DNA of 37,972 bases from a virus. Shown in pieces: positions 6,380 through 14,932 of the stretch (positions within the stretch are counted from its first letter, which is position 1; each line of letters opens with the position of its first letter). The position numbers and the translations under genes are program-made. The DNA is taken from the IMG/VR virus record IMGVR_UViG_3300046000_007017, positions 1 through 37,972 of that record; one strand, written 5' to 3'. The notes under the pieces are model-generated. The model did no database searches. It was not told the origin of the DNA and saw only the letters and a program-made list of their open reading frames with translations.

Positions 6380-9300
6380 AATCCGACCTCAAGCTCGGCG
6401 TGCTCGACAGCATGATTTGCGCGATTTCGCCAGAGCGAGGGCTGAAGCGCCTTGCCGCTCGCCGCGTGCTGCACCAGTTCCGCTACGACGGCGCCATCGC
6501 CGACAGCCGCCGGGGAACTGCCCCGCAGAACATGTCGCCAAACTCGTTCGATGTGCAGCGCGATCGCCTGCAACTCATGCGCGAGGCCGAGGACATGGAG
6601 CGAAATTTTGCGCCGGCCAAGATGTTGAACCGCAAATTCGCGAGCTACGTCACGCCGAATAGCTACCATGCGCAGACCGGGGACACCGTGCTCGACAAGG
6701 AGATTGAGGAGTATCTCATCGAGGATGCTTTCCTAAATTGCGACATCACCCGCCGGTATGATTTCTACCGAATGCTGGAGTTCGCAGTCCTTGGATGCAA
6801 TCGCGGCGGGGATTACGGGTTTGCATTCCAACGCCCAGGGTCGCACCCGGACATGTCCGAGGATGAGCTAGTTCAGCTTCCATTCCGCATTCAGGCCATC
6901 GAGCCGGACCGCATCGGTGGCATTTACCAAAACGTCGTTTCCAACGATTACGTCTCCGGGCTGAACATCGGCGAGCATGGCCAAATTGATTCGTTCCGCG
7001 TGTTTCACCGGTCGATGACGACAAATACATACGACAATCCCATCGATGTCCCTGCGGCCGATTTCGTCCACCTGACGGACCCAATGCGGATCGACCAATA
7101 TCGGGGCGTGTCGATCCTTGCGACCGCCATCCAGAACTTGCGGGATCTTTACGAGATGATTGATTTCGTGAAGGGCAAAGCCAAGCTGGCCAGCGCGCTG
7201 ACGGTTTTCACAAACTCAAATGGTGCATTGGCAGGCAGCAGCGCGATGGATGCATACGCTACGAACCTTTTCCCCGGCGATGCCACCGGCCTTCAGCAGG
7301 ATATCCAATTCGGCCAAATCAACCACCTAGCCGCCGGGACCGACATAAAGTTCCCCGCCAGCTCATCGCCATCGAGCGAAGAGCAATGGTTGATGACCCA
7401 GCTCCTAAAGTTCGTGGCCATGAGTTACGATCTGCCCTACTCGTTCGCGCTCGATGCGTCCGCCCTCGGTGGCGTTTCCAGCCGCTTGGAATCTGAGATG
7501 GCGAAGGCAACCTTCGAGCGTTTCCAGCTAGTTCTCGCACCGCACGCGAACAGGATAAAAAACGCCATGCTTTTCGACGCAACGGCAAAGGGCATTTTCC
7601 CAGCCTCAAAACTCTCGATCATCCATCGGGGCCGCTGGGGCTATCGTCCGCATCCGCAGCCGGACCTCGGCAGGGAAGCCAGCGCCGCCGTGAACCTTTA
7701 TCAAAACGGCCTGCTCGATCCAATGAAACACTGGGTTGATAATGGGCAAGACCCAGAATCGGTGGCGACATCGATGGCGCGCTGGGCACTCATTAAAAAG
7801 GCGACCGCAGAAAAGGCCGGGCTGGAAATCTTCGACATCTTCGGCAGCGGACCGACGACCCCAACCGCTACTTCGGAAAGCACCTCGATTGCCGAAGAGG
7901 CAACGAAGGAATTTTCGGCTCGCAAAGAATATCGCGAGTCCGACAAATCCATCGATTCCCAGATCGACGAAGAGCGCGACAACGTGGAATTCGGCACTGA
8001 TTGGGTGGCAGATATCAGGGAGGGAATTGCTGACCTTGCCAACGGCGAAAACCCGGAAACGTTGCAACGCCTGCGCGTGGAATTGGACAAAGCCAACGCT
8101 TATCTAAAGAAGCATCAAGATGTCCTCGATAAGTTGCAAGACCGCCGCCAACGCCGTGACAAGGAGAAGCCGAAGAAGCCAGTTGCGGACCGTGAGTCGA
8201 AGGAAACCCGCGCCAAAAAAATCAATGATCGCCACGCATTAACCGAAGCGCTTAAAGCGAGCGGCAAAGGTGAAGCGGAAGCATACGCGATTGCATACGC
8301 AATCATTGAAAAAGGTCAGTTTGACAAGAGCAAGCTGCCTTCCGACATCAAAGAGAAGTATTTCTCTTCTAAGTGTTTTAAATCAAATGTTCCATTTGAT
8401 GAATCAAAACACAAACGCGCTGATGATGGAAAATTTGGACCCGGAGGAAACAAATCATCATCTGGCAGAAGTCAGCGTGCATCTATAGGAAATCTTGTTG
8501 CAGCGACTCGTGAAGGTTCTGGCAAAGAATCAAAAATTACAATTGAAGGCAAACCAGCCCCAGATTTCATTAAGCCCGGAATGATTCCGCCCGCGTATTC
8601 TTACAACATTCGTCTGGCAACCGATAAAAATTCGGACGTTTGGGCTATTAGCGAAGACGAAAAAGGAAACACCAAGCGTGTTTATAATCCAGAATTTGAA
8701 AAGCGAAATGCCGCGATTAAATGGGCAAGGACTAACGAAGGAGTTGGAAAAATTGACGCCATTCGCTCACAGATCCAAAACGACCGCAATCAAGGCAAAA
8801 ACAAGGAGCAGGCAGATGCTGCATGGTTAATGTCCGCGCAGGCAACTCGACCCGGAAGTGAAGAAGACACCAAAGGTAACAAATCGCTTTGGGCAAAACC
8901 CGTATCAACTAATAATTTCACGCTTACTCCACAATCAAAGGGCCCTCCAAAAGTTACACTTAATGTAGGCGATTCCAAAATCACCATTCGTGATGAAGGG
9001 GCAAGGGCAGAAATTGCCAACCGCATTGAGCGCGGAGAAAGTATGGGAGACGCTGGATATTGGCTGAAATCCCACGGAGCCACCACGCTAGAAGGTCGTC
9101 ACATCATTGAAAGCCCGGATGGAAGAGCAAACCTCCGGTTCATGGGAAAAGAAGGTGTTTGGCACGATCACAAGGTTTCTGATTCAAACCTTTCCGCAAT
9201 GCTGCTGGAACGAAAAGCAAAGTCAGGCGATACAGGGAAAATTTTCAATACCGATTATGACAAAGTTTCTAAATACGTGGGCACGCTCGGCGGCGGAGGT

Positions 9301-9519
9301 TTTTCCCCCAAAGACATGCGAACAATTCGCGCCAACGAATTGGCCACAAATCTAATTGGCGGAGCAATCAACGTAAATGGGGAAGATGAACGAAAAGCCA
9401 TAATCAAGGACATCGCCATTAAGGTTTCCCGTGTCCTTGGCAACCGACCTCAACAGGCTTTGGAAAGCTACATCAACCCGATAATTTTTGATGCAATCAA
9501 ATTGAAAAAATCCGCATGA
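6376..9519 (+). CDS. Portal protein (lambda gpB type) fused to a type IB DNA topoisomerase domain
   Basis: 1047 residues, about twice the usual portal length. Residues 1-500 are a lambda-family portal: FRYDGAIADSRRG, a Thr/Asn-rich loop, FAVLGCNRGGDYGF, the EPDRIGG segment and the FVAMSYDLPYSF...GGVSSRLESE region. Residues 505-625 are helical and highly charged. Residues 671-692 hold FDESKHKRADDGKFGPGG, a spacer type common in phage head proteins before accessory domains. Residues about 728-1040 match type IB topoisomerase in order: Arg825 in ATRPGSE, TTLEGRHI (903-910), Lys925 in FMGKEG, Arg982 in KDMRT, Asn1023 in VLGNRP and nucleophile Tyr1032 in SYINP. The active-site residues are thus retained, with Asn replacing His as in bacterial members. 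DNA becomes AT-rich from about 8330, where the extra domain begins, suggesting acquisition. It could relax DNA during packaging or ejection. Confidence 0.88.
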   Translation: MKSDLKLGVLDSMICAISPERGLKRLAARRVLHQFRYDGAIADSRRGTAPQNMSPNSFDVQRDRLQLMREAEDMERNFAPAKMLNRKFASYVTPNSYHAQTGDTVLDKEIEEYLIEDAFLNCDITRRYDFYRMLEFAVLGCNRGGDYGFAFQRPGSHPDMSEDELVQLPFRIQAIEPDRIGGIYQNVVSNDYVSGLNIGEHGQIDSFRVFHRSMTTNTYDNPIDVPAADFVHLTDPMRIDQYRGVSILATAIQNLRDLYEMIDFVKGKAKLASALTVFTNSNGALAGSSAMDAYATNLFPGDATGLQQDIQFGQINHLAAGTDIKFPASSSPSSEEQWLMTQLLKFVAMSYDLPYSFALDASALGGVSSRLESEMAKATFERFQLVLAPHANRIKNAMLFDATAKGIFPASKLSIIHRGRWGYRPHPQPDLGREASAAVNLYQNGLLDPMKHWVDNGQDPESVATSMARWALIKKATAEKAGLEIFDIFGSGPTTPTATSESTSIAEEATKEFSARKEYRESDKSIDSQIDEERDNVEFGTDWVADIREGIADLANGENPETLQRLRVELDKANAYLKKHQDVLDKLQDRRQRRDKEKPKKPVADRESKETRAKKINDRHALTEALKASGKGEAEAYAIAYAIIEKGQFDKSKLPSDIKEKYFSSKCFKSNVPFDESKHKRADDGKFGPGGNKSSSGRSQRASIGNLVAATREGSGKESKITIEGKPAPDFIKPGMIPPAYSYNIRLATDKNSDVWAISEDEKGNTKRVYNPEFEKRNAAIKWARTNEGVGKIDAIRSQIQNDRNQGKNKEQADAAWLMSAQATRPGSEEDTKGNKSLWAKPVSTNNFTLTPQSKGPPKVTLNVGDSKITIRDEGARAEIANRIERGESMGDAGYWLKSHGATTLEGRHIIESPDGRANLRFMGKEGVWHDHKVSDSNLSAMLLERKAKSGDTGKIFNTDYDKVSKYVGTLGGGGFSPKDMRTIRANELATNLIGGAINVNGEDERKAIIKDIAIKVSRVLGNRPQQALESYINPIIFDAIKLKKSA

Positions 9520-9800
9520 AAATAACAGGACTACCAATTAACGTGTCTTTTGGGGAAAGCGATGGCCCTGATTGGAGAAAAAATGCTTCAGCGCCTTCAC
9601 CGCATGATGAGGCAGAGGATTCCGAAGATGCCGAAGAGGATTATAAAAATGCTGTAGCATCAACTTTGGGATTTGATCCTTCAGAGCTTTTCAAAGACGA
9701 AAAGCATTTCTCCGCCAACCAAAACGAAGTTCATTTCGCAAAGGTCAGCGAGCGCGGCGCAATCGTCGCGTCTGAAAAAGCGCCGAAGGCCACGAAATAA
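9516..9800 (+). CDS. Small acidic protein between portal and protease
   Basis: 94 residues, overlapping the portal stop (ATGA at 9516) and the next start (TAATG at 9798-9802). The middle is a run of Asp/Glu (DEAEDSEDAEEDYK, 31-44). No recognised domain, signal peptide or membrane segment. The gene shares the AT-rich composition of the topoisomerase segment before it, so the two may have arrived together. An assembly-chaperone or scaffold role fits its place in the head module but is only a guess. Confidence 0.6.
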   Translation: MKITGLPINVSFGESDGPDWRKNASAPSPHDEAEDSEDAEEDYKNAVASTLGFDPSELFKDEKHFSANQNEVHFAKVSERGAIVASEKAPKATK

Positions 9801-11152
9801 TGAAAGCCCCCCAATACATTATCGACGCGGCAGAACGCGGGCTGGAGTTACTCCGGGAAGGCAAGGGCGGGGATGGCCTTACCGAAGGCACGAAGGACGC
9901 GGCGCGCAAAATGGCCGATGGCGAAGTGAGCGAAGAGAAGATCGTCAAGGCCAGTGCTTGGCACGCCAGGCACAAAGTTGACTTGGATTCGCCTAACAAT
10001 AGCAACCCGCAGGACAAGGACTATCCAGCCGCTGGCGCAGTGGCGCACTTCTTGTGGGGCATCAATCCGCTCGATCCGCAACCGGCCAGAGATTGGTTTG
10101 ATCGGCAATCCGAGAAGATACAAAACGAAAAATCTTTCGCTATGGGAACTTCCAAAAAGCACTACTTCACAGCACTCGAAACCGAGCAAATCGACTTTGA
10201 GAACGGAATCATCCGATCCGTTTCACTCATGGAAATGGGCGATGCGAAAGGCCATTTCGACAAGAAAGGTCGGCAGGTCATCATCGACACCGTCACGCTC
10301 CAACAGGTCTTCAACGCCTGCAACAAGCTAGGCTCGATCAAGGTCAAGGCCGATCACGGGAGCGGCATTTTCGAGATCGTTGGATGGGCCGACAACTTCT
10401 CGCTCAAGGCCGACAAGGTTTGCGCCGACGTTCACATCTATGAGTCGGAGCCTAACCGCAAACGCTTGTTTGAAATCGCAGAGAAGAATCCGACTCACAT
10501 GGGCGTCAGCATGGAATTCACCGGCGAAGACAAGCCATCGGGAGCTACCAGCATGTCCCGTTGCGATGCCGTTTACGCCGCCGCGCTCGTCGATGACCCC
10601 GCCGCCAACAGCTCACTTTTTTCCGTTCCAGCAACAAAAGCGGAACAATACCTAGAAGAACAAACCAACACCAATAACAAAATGGAATCAGAAACTGACG
10701 ACGTTAAAAAAGACCCAACCATCGCTGACCTTATGGCAAAATATGAGGAGCTTGGGAAGCGCATGTCTGCGCTCGAAATGCCTATCGAAAAGATGGAAAT
10801 CGAGATCGAGCAAGACGATGAAGAGCCAGCTCTCGAAATGAAGGAGTGCGAGGAAAAAACCAAATCCGAAGAAAAGGAAGAGGACAAAAAAATCGAGATG
10901 GCCGCTAAGCTCGGGGCCGAATCCGCAATTAAATTGTTCGCTGCAAAACTCGGAATCACCAACCTCGGTAAAGCCGGACCGCTTAACTCGAATGCCAAAG
11001 AAAAGCATTTTGAAGAGCACGTCGCAGACTTGGCCGTGAAGGAATTTTCCGGCGACCAAGGCAAAGCCCGCACCGCGATTCTGACAAACACAGGGAAATA
11101 CAACGATGCGTGGAATGCTTACAAAGCGGCCCGCCTCGTGAAGACCGCATAA
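9800..11152 (+). CDS. Capsid maturation protease with scaffold-like C-terminus
   Basis: 450 residues in three parts. Residues 1-110 (MKAPQYIIDAAERG...MADGEVSEEKI...HFLWG) are a helical module I have seen attached to or next to phage head proteases. Residues 120-275 look like a herpes-assemblin-type prohead protease: likely catalytic His186 in VKADHGSG and Ser237 in MGVSMEF, with a conserved DAVYAAALVDDPAANSSLF end (256-274). Residues 285-450 are strongly charged (EEKTKSEEKEEDKK), then a helical tail (GDQGKARTAILTNTGKYNDAW), typical of a scaffold. The enzyme would sit inside the procapsid, guide shell assembly and then trim scaffold. An internal ATG at 10682 could give a separate scaffold form, as in lambda C/Nu3, but it lacks a visible ribosome site. 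Confidence 0.78.
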   Translation: MKAPQYIIDAAERGLELLREGKGGDGLTEGTKDAARKMADGEVSEEKIVKASAWHARHKVDLDSPNNSNPQDKDYPAAGAVAHFLWGINPLDPQPARDWFDRQSEKIQNEKSFAMGTSKKHYFTALETEQIDFENGIIRSVSLMEMGDAKGHFDKKGRQVIIDTVTLQQVFNACNKLGSIKVKADHGSGIFEIVGWADNFSLKADKVCADVHIYESEPNRKRLFEIAEKNPTHMGVSMEFTGEDKPSGATSMSRCDAVYAAALVDDPAANSSLFSVPATKAEQYLEEQTNTNNKMESETDDVKKDPTIADLMAKYEELGKRMSALEMPIEKMEIEIEQDDEEPALEMKECEEKTKSEEKEEDKKIEMAAKLGAESAIKLFAAKLGITNLGKAGPLNSNAKEKHFEEHVADLAVKEFSGDQGKARTAILTNTGKYNDAWNAYKAARLVKTA

Positions 11153-11183
11153 AAATCAAACCAACAAAAAAAGAACCAAAATC

Positions 11184-11534
11184 ATGGCCAGTCAAAACGA
11201 CAACGGATTCAAATCCTTCATCGCATCGGGCGCGGTTTCCGCGTATCGCATCGTCGATGTGCTTTCCGACGGAAGCATCACCGCCGCAACTAACAACACA
11301 AAAGGAATCGGCGTCACCCAAGAGGACGTTGCCGATGCTAACTACGGAAATGTCAAACTCTGGAGCGCCCCCGGCAGCTTCATGGTGGCCGCGTCTGGAT
11401 CCGCCATCACGGCAGCGACCAGTTACGGAACGATCACCGGCGGATTCGTCGGCGTGGTCACGACCTCGCGCTACGAAGCGCTTGTTTCGGCAGTCGCATC
11501 CAACGGAATCGTCACCGAATTTGTGCAAGTCTAA
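11184..11534 (+). CDS. Capsid decoration protein
   Basis: 116 residues directly before the major capsid gene. Gly/Ala/Thr/Val-rich beta protein with the layout of small head-stabilising proteins (DUF2190-like): an early FIASGAVSAYRIVDV strand pair and a repeated SAITAATSYGTITGGFVGVV stretch. It would cap the three-fold sites of the shell. The ATG follows an A-rich leader (AACCAAAATC) with no Shine-Dalgarno sequence, as for several highly expressed structural genes here. Assignment rests on size, composition and position. Confidence 0.65.
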   Translation: MASQNDNGFKSFIASGAVSAYRIVDVLSDGSITAATNNTKGIGVTQEDVADANYGNVKLWSAPGSFMVAASGSAITAATSYGTITGGFVGVVTTSRYEALVSAVASNGIVTEFVQV

Positions 11535-11567
11535 CCCTAAAAATTCAGAACCTAACTAACTACAACG

Positions 11568-12533
11568 ATGCCTTATACCAACGCACAAGCAACTCCTCGG
11601 AGCGATATTGCCGCCCTCGTCATGCAGGCGAACGCGGACTTCAACAAAATGTTCATCGGCGATTTGATCCTTCCCGTTAAGGGCGAGGATGTGAAACGCG
11701 GAATCTACATGAAGGCGAAGCTCGCCAATGCCGAACTGATGAACGGCGATGCTAAGCCCCGCGCAAACGGTGCCGCATACGACCGCATCAATCGCGCATA
11801 CGATGTGGACCAATACGACGCCATTGAGTACGGCCTTGAAGCCGTTATCGATGATGCCTATGAGGCCGAAGTCGAGCGCTTCATGAACCTGGAAGCTACC
11901 GAAGCCATGCTCCTTGAGCGTTCGCTTCGTATTTCCTACGAGGTTCGTGTGGCCGCCGCCGTGATGAACTCCAGCACGTTCACCGCTACCGCTGCCGCTG
12001 TCGCTTACACCGAGGCCAACCTCGCAACGATCAACCTTCCTGCCGATGTCGCCGCCGCCAAGCTGCGCCTCCTGAAGAAGGGCATCGTTCCGAACGCCAT
12101 CATCATGTCTGCAAACGTGTTCAATCGCATTCAGCGTTCGACACTTATGCAGAACCAGATCTTCGGTGTCGTGCCGAAGTCGGCTGGCCAGTTCACTCTT
12201 CCGGGTGAAGACGACGTTGCCCGCGCTCTCGGCGTGGACAAATTGTATGTCGCCAAGGCCGCGAAGAATGGCAATGCAAAGGGTCAAACCTTTTCGGGAT
12301 CGTTCATCTTTCCCGACACGCACGTCAATGTCTGCCAGGTCATGGGTGGCGAGTATCAATCCGGCGGAATCGGACGGACAATCCAGTGGTCTAAAGACAC
12401 CACAGGACTTTTCACCCCCGAGACCTACCGTTCGGATGAGCGCCGCTCCAACATCATCCGCGTTCGCCAGCACGTCGCGGAGAAGATCGTAGACGAAACC
12501 GCCGGTGAGCTTATCACCACTAGCTTCGCCTAA
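11568..12533 (+). CDS. Major capsid protein
   Basis: 321 residues in the usual place between decoration protein and head-tail genes. It looks like an HK97-fold subunit of the lambda E-like class: a long N-terminal helix region (SDIAALVMQANADFNKMF), an extended E-loop-like stretch (60-90), a helical P-domain (ATEAMLLERSLRISYEVRVA), and a beta-rich end (GGIGRTIQWSKDTTGLF). No long delta domain is present, consistent with the scaffold function lying in the protease gene. The start lacks a Shine-Dalgarno sequence. A 10-bp hairpin follows the stop at 12550. Confidence 0.88.
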   Translation: MPYTNAQATPRSDIAALVMQANADFNKMFIGDLILPVKGEDVKRGIYMKAKLANAELMNGDAKPRANGAAYDRINRAYDVDQYDAIEYGLEAVIDDAYEAEVERFMNLEATEAMLLERSLRISYEVRVAAAVMNSSTFTATAAAVAYTEANLATINLPADVAAAKLRLLKKGIVPNAIIMSANVFNRIQRSTLMQNQIFGVVPKSAGQFTLPGEDDVARALGVDKLYVAKAAKNGNAKGQTFSGSFIFPDTHVNVCQVMGGEYQSGGIGRTIQWSKDTTGLFTPETYRSDERRSNIIRVRQHVAEKIVDETAGELITTSFA

Positions 12534-12549
12534 TAGCTAACACCGGAAA

Positions 12550-12576
12550 CCCCGCAGAGTTCGACCCTCTGCGGGG
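12550..12576 (+). repeat. Intergenic hairpin with T-arm-like loop (after the capsid gene)
   Basis: Perfect 10-bp stem CCCCGCAGAG / CTCTGCGGGG closing a 7-nt loop TTCGACC, 16 bases after the capsid stop. The loop fits the tRNA T-loop pattern TTCRANY. No U-run follows, so it is not a standard terminator. It belongs to the family also seen at 25325, 25562, 25920, 26968, 28743, 29212 and 29591. Confidence 0.88.
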
Positions 12577-12586
12577 AATCCACCCC

Positions 12587-12760
12587 ATGAAATACCCCAT
12601 GAATACACCTCAAATCGTTTGGCTGTCGATCCAATCCCTTGGAATCCTAGGATCGTTTTATCAACTCGGAAAAGACAAGAAGGGCACCGATTGCACAGCC
12701 AGAATCACCTTCGTTCTCATCAATAATTCCATCCTGTATTGGGGAGGATTTTTCTCATGA
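12587..12760 (+). CDS. Small membrane protein
   Basis: 57 residues starting at the ATG at 12587. It begins MKYPMNTPQIVWLSIQ, has a hydrophobic segment near residues 10-26 and another near 41-57 ending LYWGGFF, so it probably spans the membrane once or twice. I have seen small phage proteins with the same start and YWGGFF ending, of unknown function. The stop overlaps the glycosyltransferase start (12757-12760). It could anchor or cooperate with that enzyme, or act as a minor lysis or exclusion protein; neither is shown. A second ATG at 12599 is possible. Confidence 0.68.
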   Translation: MKYPMNTPQIVWLSIQSLGILGSFYQLGKDKKGTDCTARITFVLINNSILYWGGFFS

Positions 12761-14595
12761 AGATCGTTCTTTCATGCATCATCGGAAATGAGGAGAAAGT
12801 CATCGAGCGTTTCATCCGCTCGTTCGCTCCCGCTGTCGATTCGTTCGTTCTCGTTTCCGCTACTGGAACCGCCGGGACCGATCTTTCGCTGCAAACTGCG
12901 ACCCTCATTTGCGAGGAGTTGAAAAAACCGCTTTACCAAACCCGCTACGTCAACGCCGACGATTTGCCGCATGTCGATAACTTCGGGGCCGCTCGCCAAA
13001 AGGCGTGGGAGATCGCCAATGGATGCGCCCGCGAAGAGGATTTCATCATGTGGGCAGACGCAGATGACATCCTCGCCGAAGGTGCCGCAGAAGCGATCCG
13101 TGCCGCCGCAGAAGATGGCAAGCACGATGTCTATCTCATTCCCTACCATGTCCGGGGCGACAAGCAGATCGTCATGCGCGAACGTATGGTTCGCGCCCGC
13201 ATCGGATCCAAATGGCAATTCCCGATCCACGAGCAGCTATCGTTCCAGACGCCAGCAACCTATCGCATCCTCCGGGACGCAGCATTTATTCACGCGCCAT
13301 CGTCGGACAAATCCGGCGGCCATGAGCGCAATCTGGCCATCCTGAATTCGGCCACGGCGGAAACCTCGCGCAACTTCTTCTATTTGGCGCAGGAATACTT
13401 CCAGCGCGGGAAAGAAAAGCAGTTCAAGCAAATGGCAACCGTTGCCCTCGCCTGCCCGGACCTCGGGGAGATCGAGCGATATGAGCTTCTCCTGCAACAG
13501 GCGCAGACGCCCGGCATGGATTCCCGCAGGCTGGCCGCAGAGGCATTCGCCATCATGCCAGATCGGCGCGAAGCCCTGGCGCTTCTCGTTAGCTATTGCC
13601 TCATGGATGGCGACAACGTCAAGGCGTTGCGTCTGGCCGAAATTATGATCCAGACGGACAAGCCGACCCGTTCATACTGGAGCCAGAATAACGAATGGTA
13701 TGGCTGGAAAGGCGCAGAGCTTTACCGGCAATGCCTGCGGTTGAACGGCAAGGAAAAGGAAGCGGATATTGAGTTTGACCTCGGGATGACAAGCCCGTTT
13801 GAGGTGCCGCAATTTTCCATCATCCACGCCACGCTCGACCGGCCTGAGCAAGCGCTTGCCATCCGCGAGATGTGGCTTTCCCGCGCCAGCCGTCCAGAAA
13901 ATGTCGAATACGTTTTCGGCGTTCATGCGTTCGATGAGAAAAGCGTTAAGATGCTGTCAGGATTCAAGCACTCGGTGACCGATCAGAAAGGGCCAGGCTG
14001 GAACTACGACGTTGCCGCCGGCATCTCAACCGGCCAAATAATCATCCAGGCACAGGACGATTGCTACCCGCCGCAAGGCTGGGACGATTCACTTTTGCTT
14101 CTCATCGAGGACACGACAAAGCCCGTATTCATCGCCGTTAATGATGGTCATCGGACGGATCGCCTAAGCGTCAATACCATCATGACCCGCGCCTACATGG
14201 AGCGGAAAGCTAAGCGAGACTCGGGCGAAAACGGATTCTTCCATCGAGGATATGCCACGATTTACGCGGACACCGAAAACAGTTTCCGCGCCATCCAAGA
14301 CGGCATTGCTGGCGAGTGCGAATATATCGACGCGCAAGACTTCGTTCTATATCACGACCACCCGGCCTTTAATCCCTCGGTGCCGTGGGACAAAACCTAT
14401 GAGTGGGAAAATTCCCCGGAAAATTACAAATCCGGCGCGGAATTATTCGCCAAACGCAACCCGCAAGCCGGGCCGAACTGTTTGGACCGGCACGTCAAAA
14501 AACATCCAATCATGGACGACGCAGGCAAGATCCAGCTTTACGCCATCACTGAGCCGCTGATGCCGGAACCTGAACGTGAGGAGGCATTCGTATGA
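12757..14595 (+). CDS. Two-domain glycosyltransferase (GT2-like) inside the head-tail module
   Basis: 612 residues from the ATG at 12757, chosen over an upstream in-frame TTG because GGGGAGGA sits seven bases ahead. Residues 1-200 are a GT-A domain: MKIVLSCIIGNEE at the start, then ADADD (100-104), the metal/sugar-binding DxD. Residues 200-345 are helical with tetratricopeptide-like spacing. Residues 350-540 form a second GT-A-like domain (FSIIHATLDRP at 353-363, AQDD at 432-435, YHDHPAF at 532-538). It should transfer sugars from nucleotide donors. Lying between capsid and connector genes, its target may be a virion protein, but DNA or host surface polysaccharide cannot be excluded. No membrane segment or signal peptide. 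Confidence 0.82.
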   Translation: MKIVLSCIIGNEEKVIERFIRSFAPAVDSFVLVSATGTAGTDLSLQTATLICEELKKPLYQTRYVNADDLPHVDNFGAARQKAWEIANGCAREEDFIMWADADDILAEGAAEAIRAAAEDGKHDVYLIPYHVRGDKQIVMRERMVRARIGSKWQFPIHEQLSFQTPATYRILRDAAFIHAPSSDKSGGHERNLAILNSATAETSRNFFYLAQEYFQRGKEKQFKQMATVALACPDLGEIERYELLLQQAQTPGMDSRRLAAEAFAIMPDRREALALLVSYCLMDGDNVKALRLAEIMIQTDKPTRSYWSQNNEWYGWKGAELYRQCLRLNGKEKEADIEFDLGMTSPFEVPQFSIIHATLDRPEQALAIREMWLSRASRPENVEYVFGVHAFDEKSVKMLSGFKHSVTDQKGPGWNYDVAAGISTGQIIIQAQDDCYPPQGWDDSLLLLIEDTTKPVFIAVNDGHRTDRLSVNTIMTRAYMERKAKRDSGENGFFHRGYATIYADTENSFRAIQDGIAGECEYIDAQDFVLYHDHPAFNPSVPWDKTYEWENSPENYKSGAELFAKRNPQAGPNCLDRHVKKHPIMDDAGKIQLYAITEPLMPEPEREEAFV

Positions 14596-14927
14596 GCATG
14601 CAATCGCTCATGGGCGCGGACCTTGCGCAACTGTTCGCTCGTGACATGCCTGCGGAATGTCAGATCGGGGCGCAGATTTTTCTGGTGCTCGCCGACGACC
14701 TTCTCACCGGAGAGATCGAAAACTACGGCGGTCCCGAGGATGTCGAGATGCAACGAATTCATTTCCTAGCGTCGGAGAAGCCATCCATCGAAAACGGATC
14801 CAAACTTGCACTTCGCCAGAAAGCCGCCGATGGAAAAGCGCCCGGGCCGTGGAGGTCAAAAATCGTCATTTCGTCCATCGCCTCCGAGGATGGAAACGAA
14901 CTGATCGCAACTGTTCGAGGAGATTAA
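14592..14927 (+). CDS. Probable head-tail joining protein
   Basis: 111 residues, ATGA overlap with the glycosyltransferase. A compact alpha/beta protein with a FLVLADDLLTGEIENYGG stretch, then a beta-rich end (KIVISSIASEDGNELIATVRGD). Size and position, between capsid and tail-terminator-like gene, match head completion or stopper proteins of lambda-type phages. No specific family motif is recognised. Confidence 0.6.
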   Translation: MSMQSLMGADLAQLFARDMPAECQIGAQIFLVLADDLLTGEIENYGGPEDVEMQRIHFLASEKPSIENGSKLALRQKAADGKAPGPWRSKIVISSIASEDGNELIATVRGD

Positions 14928-14932
14928 ACCCC

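Noticed and set aside
12739-12756. TTG start for the glycosyltransferase
   Set aside because: The ATG at 12757 has a strong GGGGAGGA site seven bases upstream and begins with the usual GT2 N-terminus.
12587-12760. Terminator role for the hairpin ahead of this gene
   Set aside because: The 10-bp hairpin at 12550 has no T-run after it and the same operon continues downstream.
14657-14932. Extension of the tail-terminator-like gene upstream
   Set aside because: Arg-rich reading in a shadow frame of the joining-protein gene; GAGGAG precedes the ATG at 14933.
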